From the NCBI GenBank assembly GCA_003644295.1, contig QNBZ01000028.1, positions 1 to 9,967 of the forward strand: a DNA stretch of 9,967 bases, written 5' to 3'. Source of the DNA: Planctomycetota bacterium (GTDB lineage: Bacteria; Planctomycetota; Phycisphaerae; Sedimentisphaerales; Anaerobacaceae). The position numbers and the translations under genes were made by a program. The notes beneath the pieces are model-generated. The model was not told where the DNA came from. It saw only the letters and a list, made by a program, of their open reading frames with translations, and made no database searches. Shown one piece after another: positions 5,622 through 9,967 of the stretch; position 1 is the stretch's first letter; each line of letters begins with the position of its first letter.

Positions 5622-8465
5622 TCATCTGGAAATTACTTCGACGCATCGCTTGCACAAATCCGGGTGCTTGCTGTCTCTGCCAACGCTTGGCCAATAGTTC
5701 CAGCATCGCTGGCATTTTTGATAACTGCTTTTTTCCGCCGAAACTGTTGTTTCAGTCGCCCCCCTTTGAAGTTTTACCTCACTGACAATACAAAGGGCTG
5801 CAAATTGTTCAAGACCAAACTCGTCTAAAATTGCAGTCAATTCTTCATCTGCGCAGTTGACAGTAACGCAGGCCTGCTGGTTGCTTGCAATTTTTTTCTC
5901 CTGTCTCAGACCTTCCAGAACCCGCAGAACTTCGTCGCGCAGTGTCATTATCTTTTGCCATTTCAACTCCTCACTGCGCCAGTCAATTGAACCATCAACT
6001 TCCGGCATCCGAGCCAAATGAACACTTTCGGCTGAGTTTTGAATTTTGAACGCTTCTTCGGCAGTGTGTACCAATATTGGCGCAAGCATTCTGAGCAGAC
6101 AATCCTGTATATTATACATCGCCGTTTGGCTGCTGCGCCGGGAACGGCTGTCCGCTGCATCGCAGTATAATCTGTCCTTGAGTACATCCATATAGATATT
6201 GCTCATCTCAACTGTGCAGAAGTTGTAGATGAGCGAGAAAACCCTGTGAAATGCAAAGTTTTCATAGCTTTGCATAACATTGCCAATCAGTTTTTGTAAC
6301 TGCTGCATCGCCCACTTATCAATTTCGTACATATCGTTGTAAGCCACCGAGTTCCGGTTTGGGTCAAAGTCGTTAATGTTGCCCAACAGATACCTCATCG
6401 TATTTCTGATTTTCCTGTAGGCGTCCTGCGTTCGTCCTATTAACTCGTCTGTGCAGCGTACATCTTCCTGATAATTCACGCTTGCCACCCACAACCGCAG
6501 GATATCGGCGCCGTATTTTGCCACCTCATCCTGAGCGTTAACGTAGTTGCTAAGTGATTTCGATTGTTTTATTCCTTTTTCGTCGACAGTAAAGCCGTGT
6601 GTTAAGACGCTCTTAAACGGCTCTTTGCCAATTGCTCCCAGTGCCGGCAGCAGCGACAATTGAAACCAGCCCCGATGCTGGTCAGAACCTTCGAGGTACA
6701 AATCGACCGGCACCGGCCAGCCCGCTTTTTTAGCTACGCTGTGCCAGCTACAGCCCGATTCGAACCACACGTCAAAAATGTTTTCCTCTTTTTGCAAATC
6801 ATCGAAATCAAAACCAGCCGGCAGTTCAAAACTTTCACCCAAAATTTCAAGCGGTGAATCGGTGAACCAACTGTCCGCGCCTTTCCTGGCGATATGTTTG
6901 GCTACCGCTAACACGGATTCTTTCGTTAGCAGAGTTTGTCCGCTTGAATTCAGAAATACGGGCAGGGGCAGACCCCAGCTTCTCTGCCTGCTGATGCACC
7001 AGTCGGGCCGGGATTCGAGCATTCCCTCGATGCGTTTTTGACCCCAAGCGGGAATCCATTTTACGTTTTTGATGCTCTCCAGCGACAAATCACGCAGATT
7101 TTTACCCACCCCGGGCAGTTCTTTGTCAATGCTGATAAACCACTGTTCAGTTGCTCTGAAGATGACCGGCATCTTGCTCCGCCAGCAATGCGGATAACTG
7201 TGTGTAATTTCACCTTTTGCAAATAACAAGCCGGCCTTTTCCAGATTTTCATTTACCTCTGAATCGACTTTTAATACATTTTTACCGACCAGCCACTTCG
7301 GCACGGTATCATCATAACAGCCGTCATCCATCACCGGCGAATAAATCGCCAGCCCGTATTTCTGTCCTGAAATATAATCCTCAAGGCCGTGTCCAGGCGC
7401 AGTATGAACGAGTCCGGTGCCGTCTTCGGTAGTAACGTAATCGGCGCCGATTACAATATAAGCGTCTTTATCAGTTGGATTATTTTCCACAAACGGATGC
7501 ACATACCGCAGCCCTTCCAGTTCGCTGCCTTTAACCGACCGTTCACCGACTTTCAAATTCTGTATTCTGCCTGCTTCTATTACCGCCTCGAGCCGTTCAT
7601 CTGCTACTATAGAAATAAACTTTTCTCCGTTTTTCTCGTAATAAATCGCCTTATAGTCCAGAGCTGGATTGACAGCCACCGCCAGATTTGCTGCTAACGT
7701 CCAGGGGGTCGTCGTCCAAATCATAAAGCAGACCTTCGCATTCTCCGCTTCGCTGTCTGCAAGCAAACCGCATTCAACCAATCGTGCGGCGCTCTCTTCA
7801 GCAAGCGGAAAATTGACAAAAATACTTGGTGACGAAATATCTTTATATTCTAATTCTGCCTCGGCCAGGGCCGTCTGGCAGCCGAGCGACCAGTGTATTG
7901 GCTTCAACTGTTTATACACCAGCCCTTTATCAACCAGCTCTGCGAATACCTCTAAAATGCCCGCTTCATACCCCGGCTTGAACGTAAGATAAGGGTTCTC
8001 GAAATCGCCGAATATCCCCAGCGACTGAAATTGTTTGCTTTGTAATTTAACGTATTTGCTCGCATATTTATAACAGAGCTTGCGGATGTCCGGCTTGCTC
8101 ATCTGGTTCACTTTATCGCCGAGTTCTGTTACGACTTTCAACTCAATGGGCAGGCCGTGGCAGTCCCAGCCGGGCACAAACGGGGCGTCGAAGCCGGTCA
8201 TTGTTTTGTATTTGACGACGAAATCTTTAAGAACTTTATTTATTACGTGTCCCATATGAATATCGCCGTTGGCGTATGGCGGCCCATCGTGAAGTATATA
8301 CAGCGGAGCATCTTTTCTGGCCTCTCTGATTTGGGCGTATATGTTCTTCTTGGCCCATTCTTTGCGCAGTTGCGGTTCACGCTGAGTTAAATTGGCCTTC
8401 ATAGAAAAGCTGGTCTTCGGCAAATTCAAAGTATCACGATAACCCTTATTCTTCTCATTTGACAT
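5622..8465 (-). CDS. ileS: Isoleucyl-tRNA synthetase
   Basis: Class Ia aminoacyl-tRNA synthetase that charges tRNA-Ile and hydrolyses mischarged valine. The 947 residues give a full-length bacterial enzyme. The HIGH motif is HMGH (70-73) within GPPYANGDIHMGH, and GWDCHGLPIE follows (99-108). The CP1 editing domain keeps the threonine-rich TTTPWT (251-256) and HTAPGHGLEDY (354-364, D363). WCISRQRSWGLPLPVF (489-504) precedes the second signature, which reads KQSKS (633-637) in place of KMSKS. The C-terminal zinc finger is intact, with C918-x2-C921 and C938-x2-C941. The ATG at 8465 has AAGGA (8474-8478) 8 nt upstream, which settles the start. A TTGACA/TATTGT promoter lies about 45 to 70 bp upstream. 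The predicted leader of roughly 36 nt is too short for a T-box riboswitch. The gene is divergent from rpmI-rplT-pheS and convergent with DUF2062. Confidence 0.98.
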   Translation of the reverse strand: MSNEKNKGYRDTLNLPKTSFSMKANLTQREPQLRKEWAKKNIYAQIREARKDAPLYILHDGPPYANGDIHMGHVINKVLKDFVVKYKTMTGFDAPFVPGWDCHGLPIELKVVTELGDKVNQMSKPDIRKLCYKYASKYVKLQSKQFQSLGIFGDFENPYLTFKPGYEAGILEVFAELVDKGLVYKQLKPIHWSLGCQTALAEAELEYKDISSPSIFVNFPLAEESAARLVECGLLADSEAENAKVCFMIWTTTPWTLAANLAVAVNPALDYKAIYYEKNGEKFISIVADERLEAVIEAGRIQNLKVGERSVKGSELEGLRYVHPFVENNPTDKDAYIVIGADYVTTEDGTGLVHTAPGHGLEDYISGQKYGLAIYSPVMDDGCYDDTVPKWLVGKNVLKVDSEVNENLEKAGLLFAKGEITHSYPHCWRSKMPVIFRATEQWFISIDKELPGVGKNLRDLSLESIKNVKWIPAWGQKRIEGMLESRPDWCISRQRSWGLPLPVFLNSSGQTLLTKESVLAVAKHIARKGADSWFTDSPLEILGESFELPAGFDFDDLQKEENIFDVWFESGCSWHSVAKKAGWPVPVDLYLEGSDQHRGWFQLSLLPALGAIGKEPFKSVLTHGFTVDEKGIKQSKSLSNYVNAQDEVAKYGADILRLWVASVNYQEDVRCTDELIGRTQDAYRKIRNTMRYLLGNINDFDPNRNSVAYNDMYEIDKWAMQQLQKLIGNVMQSYENFAFHRVFSLIYNFCTVEMSNIYMDVLKDRLYCDAADSRSRRSSQTAMYNIQDCLLRMLAPILVHTAEEAFKIQNSAESVHLARMPEVDGSIDWRSEELKWQKIMTLRDEVLRVLEGLRQEKKIASNQQACVTVNCADEELTAILDEFGLEQFAALCIVSEVKLQRGATETTVSAEKSSYQKCQRCWNYWPSVGRDSKHPDLCKRCVEVISR

Positions 8466-8507
8466 CTGATAAATCCTTAAAATCCTCGAAAATACAATTG
8501 CCTACGA

Positions 8508-8536
8508 ACAATACGCATTTTACGGAACAATGTCAA
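8508..8536 (-). promoter_or_regulatory. Promoter of ileS
   Basis: On the minus strand a perfect TTGACA (8531-8536) is followed by a 17-nt spacer and TATTGT (8508-8513). Transcription would start near 8501, leaving about 36 nt of leader with the AAGGA ribosome-binding site at 8474-8478. It lies back to back with the rpmI promoter: the two -35 boxes are 26 bp apart. Confidence 0.65.
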
Positions 8537-8562
8537 CTTTTTCAATTTTTTAGAGAATGGTA

Positions 8563-8591
8563 TTGACCAACAGCTGCAAATAACATAGATT
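8563..8591 (+). promoter_or_regulatory. Promoter of rpmI-rplT-pheS
   Basis: TTGACC (8563-8568), a 17-nt spacer and TAGATT (8586-8591) form a good sigma-70 promoter. Transcription would start near 8598, giving a leader of about 39 nt. It faces away from the ileS promoter. Because infC is not upstream, this is likely the main promoter for the ribosomal-protein and pheS operon. Confidence 0.6.
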
Positions 8592-8636
8592 AGCTGCTCT
8601 ATATTTGGCTGATAGATTGTTTTTAAGGATTTAGAA

Positions 8637-8831
8637 ATGCCGAAACAGAAAACTCATAAGGGTTTGAGCAAAAGAGTCAAGGTTACCGCCTCCGGTAAAG
8701 TCAAGTACAGCCGCGCGTGCGGCGGCCATCTTATGAGCGGTAAAAGTGCGAAGCGCAGAAGGCGAATAGCTGGTTCATCTGTGATGAGCAGTGCGACAGC
8801 TAAAACAAGCAGAATAAAACTCGGTGAATAA
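8637..8831 (+). CDS. rpmI: Ribosomal protein bL35
   Basis: A 64-residue basic protein of the large ribosomal subunit. The N-terminus MPKQKTHKGLSKRVKVTASGK is diagnostic of the family (usual MPKMKTHKG, here Gln at position 4). A Lys/Arg-rich centre KSAKRRRRIAGSSV (36-49) follows. Length is normal. AAGGA (8625-8629) sits 7 nt before the ATG. This is the first gene of the rpmI-rplT-pheS operon and lies 171 bp from the divergent ileS. In many bacteria infC precedes rpmI, but here it does not. Confidence 0.97.
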   Translation: MPKQKTHKGLSKRVKVTASGKVKYSRACGGHLMSGKSAKRRRRIAGSSVMSSATAKTSRIKLGE

Positions 8832-8857
8832 CGAAAGTAAAAAATAGTGTTGTTATC

Positions 8858-8871
8858 CCCGCACAAGCGGG
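8858..8871 (+). other. GC-rich hairpin in rpmI-rplT spacer
   Basis: CCCGC-ACAA-GCGGG is a perfect 5-bp inverted repeat with a 4-nt loop, starting 27 nt after the rpmI stop. No T-run follows, so it is not a standard terminator. The surrounding ATCCCCGC..GCGGGAAC resembles widespread intergenic palindromes of the form TCCCGC-loop-GCGGGA. It may be one dispersed copy, or it may protect or pause the transcript. Confidence 0.4.
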
Positions 8872-8892
8872 AACGGTAATCGATTAAACAGG

Positions 8893-8930
8893 ACTTGCTT
8901 CTCGGCTTCAATCAGCTGCCGCCAGCAAGT
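8893..8930 (+). promoter_or_regulatory. Candidate structured leader of rplT (possible L20 control site)
   Basis: ACTTGCT (8893-8899) pairs perfectly with AGCAAGT (8924-8930), extendable by one G-U. Inside it CGGC (8903-8906) can pair with GCCG (8918-8921), giving an extended stem with a small internal loop. An A/T hairpin (8933-8938 with 8943-8948) follows and ends in a T-run at 8944-8949, just before the rplT Shine-Dalgarno. L20 is known to repress its own operon by binding mRNA structure in several bacteria, so autoregulation is plausible. That this is such a site is inference. Confidence 0.4.
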
Positions 8931-8963
8931 TGAAAAATCGAAATTTTTTGAAGGAAAGCTGAT

Positions 8964-9326
8964 ATGCCAAGAGTTAGAAAAGGCGCCGCAAGGCACCACG
9001 CCAAGAAACGAATCCTCAAAGCGGTAAAAGGCCATCGCGGAGCGGCTGGACGACTGTATCGCCTGGCCAAAGAAGCTGTGGTACGAGCTAATGTCAATGC
9101 TCGAATTGACCGTAAACGCCGAAAGCGAGATTTTCGAGGTCTATGGATTATACGCTTAAGTGCGGCTTGCCGACAACGAGGTATCAGGTACAGCCAATTC
9201 ATTAACGGCTGCAAAAAAGCCAATATTCAATTGAATCGAAAGATGTTGAGCGAGATTGCCATAGCCGACCCAGCCGGCTTCGATGCTATCGTTGAAGCTG
9301 CCAAACACAATACGAAAAATGCTTGA
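8964..9326 (+). CDS. rplT: Ribosomal protein bL20
   Basis: A 120-residue basic protein that binds 23S rRNA early in large-subunit assembly and often represses its own synthesis. Family hallmarks: MPRVRKGAARHHAKKRILK (1-19), GHRGAAGRLYRLAKEAVVRA (23-42), the DRKRRKRDFRGLWIIRL core (49-65), YSQFINGCKKANIQLNRKMLSEIA (76-99) and a C-terminal helical AAKHN region. Length is typical. AAGGA (8951-8955) lies 8 nt before the ATG. The gene follows rpmI after an unusually structured 132-bp spacer and overlaps pheS by 8 bp, which suggests coupled translation with pheS. Confidence 0.98.
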   Translation: MPRVRKGAARHHAKKRILKAVKGHRGAAGRLYRLAKEAVVRANVNARIDRKRRKRDFRGLWIIRLSAACRQRGIRYSQFINGCKKANIQLNRKMLSEIAIADPAGFDAIVEAAKHNTKNA

Positions 9327-9967
9327 GCAATTCGAAGAAATCGGTAGAGATGCACTCCTGGCCTTAAAAAAAGTCAACGATTTGGCATCTCTCGAGGGCT
9401 TCCGCATAAAATATCTTGCGCGAAAAGGCAAAATCACCCAAATGCTTAGCCAGATAGGACGCTTTCCGGCAGAACAAAAGCCGGCGGCAGGTCAACTGGC
9501 AAACAAAATCAAAAAAGAAGTTACCGAAGCGTTTGAGCAACTGAAAAATACTCTATCACAGTCGCAGCGGGAAAAGTCGAAAGAATTGATAGATGTTACT
9601 TTGCCGGGGATACCTGTCAACATCGGCAAAACGCACGTTATTACACAAACTATAAATGAACTGCTGGAGATATTCGGACGAATGGGTTTTGCCGTGGCTT
9701 ATGGCCCTGAAGTTGAGGACGAGTGGCATAATTTCATAGCGCTGAACATTGGCCCTGAACATCCGGCGAGGGACCCTTCGGATAATTTCTACATCGATGA
9801 TAAAACACTTCTGCGAAGCCAGACATCGACGATTCAGATTCGTGTTATGGAACACACAAAGCCGCCCATTAGAGTTGTTGCGCCGGGCCGAGTTTACAGG
9901 CCGGACACAGTTGATGCAACGCATATGTATATGTTTTATCAACTCGAAGCGCTCGTAGTTGACGAGG
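9319..9967 (+). CDS. pheS: Phenylalanyl-tRNA synthetase alpha subunit (5' part, cut by window end)
   Basis: Catalytic subunit of the alpha2-beta2 enzyme that charges tRNA-Phe. Only the first 216 codons are present, and the frame stays open to the window end. Residues 1-90 form a charged, heptad-like helical region (LASLEGFRIKYLARKGKIT at 22-40 is typical of the PheS coiled-coil arm). LPGIPVNIGKTHVITQTINELLEIFGRMGF (95-124) leads into class II motif 1, and GPEVEDEWHNFIALNIGPEHPARD (129-152) is highly characteristic. TLLRSQTSTIQIR (163-175) and the motif 2 region PGRVYRPDTVDATHMYMFYQLEALVVD (189-215) follow. The usual THxPxFHQxEG is THMYMFYQLEA here. The ATG lies inside the end of rplT (8-bp overlap), with no separate ribosome-binding site, so coupling to rplT is expected. 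pheT would normally follow. Confidence 0.96.
   Translation, partial: MLEQFEEIGRDALLALKKVNDLASLEGFRIKYLARKGKITQMLSQIGRFPAEQKPAAGQLANKIKKEVTEAFEQLKNTLSQSQREKSKELIDVTLPGIPVNIGKTHVITQTINELLEIFGRMGFAVAYGPEVEDEWHNFIALNIGPEHPARDPSDNFYIDDKTLLRSQTSTIQIRVMEHTKPPIRVVAPGRVYRPDTVDATHMYMFYQLEALVVDE

Noticed and set aside
8466..8501. T-box or other riboswitch in the ileS leader
   Set aside because: The predicted leader is only about 36 nt, too short for a T-box, and shows no matching structure.
8855..8875. Similarity of the GC-rich palindrome to a type I-E CRISPR repeat (CCCCGC..GCGGG core)
   Set aside because: Only one copy exists, with no spacer-repeat periodicity and no cas gene in the window.
9556..9942. 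Minus-strand open frame (128 codons) opposite pheS
   Set aside because: It overlaps the highly conserved PheS motif-coding region on the other strand and has no family features.

Overview
The window is a stretch of ordinary-looking bacterial chromosome. It holds housekeeping translation genes (ileS, rpmI, rplT and the 5' part of pheS) beside a small group of cell-envelope genes. Base composition is middling (a little under half G+C by eye). Two ADP-heptose/LPS-heptosyltransferase-like proteins, one of them fused to a Kdo/WaaP-type lipopolysaccharide kinase, point to a Gram-negative envelope. The absence of infC directly upstream of rpmI, the weak or absent Shine-Dalgarno sequences on several genes, and the repeat-rich intergenic DNA would fit a member of the Planctomycetota (for example a Phycisphaerae-like lineage). 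That placement is inference from style, not proof.

Layout: 1-156 is repeat-rich non-coding DNA. 157-3003 is a leftward block: a NUDIX hydrolase, a GT9 glycosyltransferase overlapping it by 17 bp, then, after a 230-bp gap with its own good sigma-70 promoter, an orphan sigma-54 activator with no sensor domain. A 143-bp AT-rich divergent spacer (3004-3146) with a 27-bp-period repeat separates this from a rightward pair: the kinase-GT9 fusion and a DUF2062 membrane protein. ileS (8465-5622) converges on DUF2062 with only 22 bp between them. A 171-bp intergenic region carries back-to-back divergent promoters for ileS and for rpmI-rplT-pheS. The rpmI-rplT gap (132 bp) can fold into several hairpins, and rplT overlaps pheS by 8 bp. 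pheS runs off the right end. No gene-free stretch exceeds 300 bp, and no tRNA, rRNA, CRISPR array or transposase was seen.

How the genes fit together: the two divergently transcribed GT9 enzymes and the kinase domain probably add and phosphorylate sugars of an LPS-like outer-membrane glycolipid. DUF2062 may be an envelope partner. The NUDIX protein, translationally tied to one GT9, may handle ADP-ribose or another nucleotide sugar. The right half supplies aminoacyl-tRNA synthetases and large-subunit ribosomal proteins.

The strongest candidate for something unusual is the single-chain LPS-kinase/heptosyltransferase fusion. After it come the structured rpmI-rplT spacer and the orphan sigma-54 activator. 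I see no clear evidence of a wholly new defence or mobile system.
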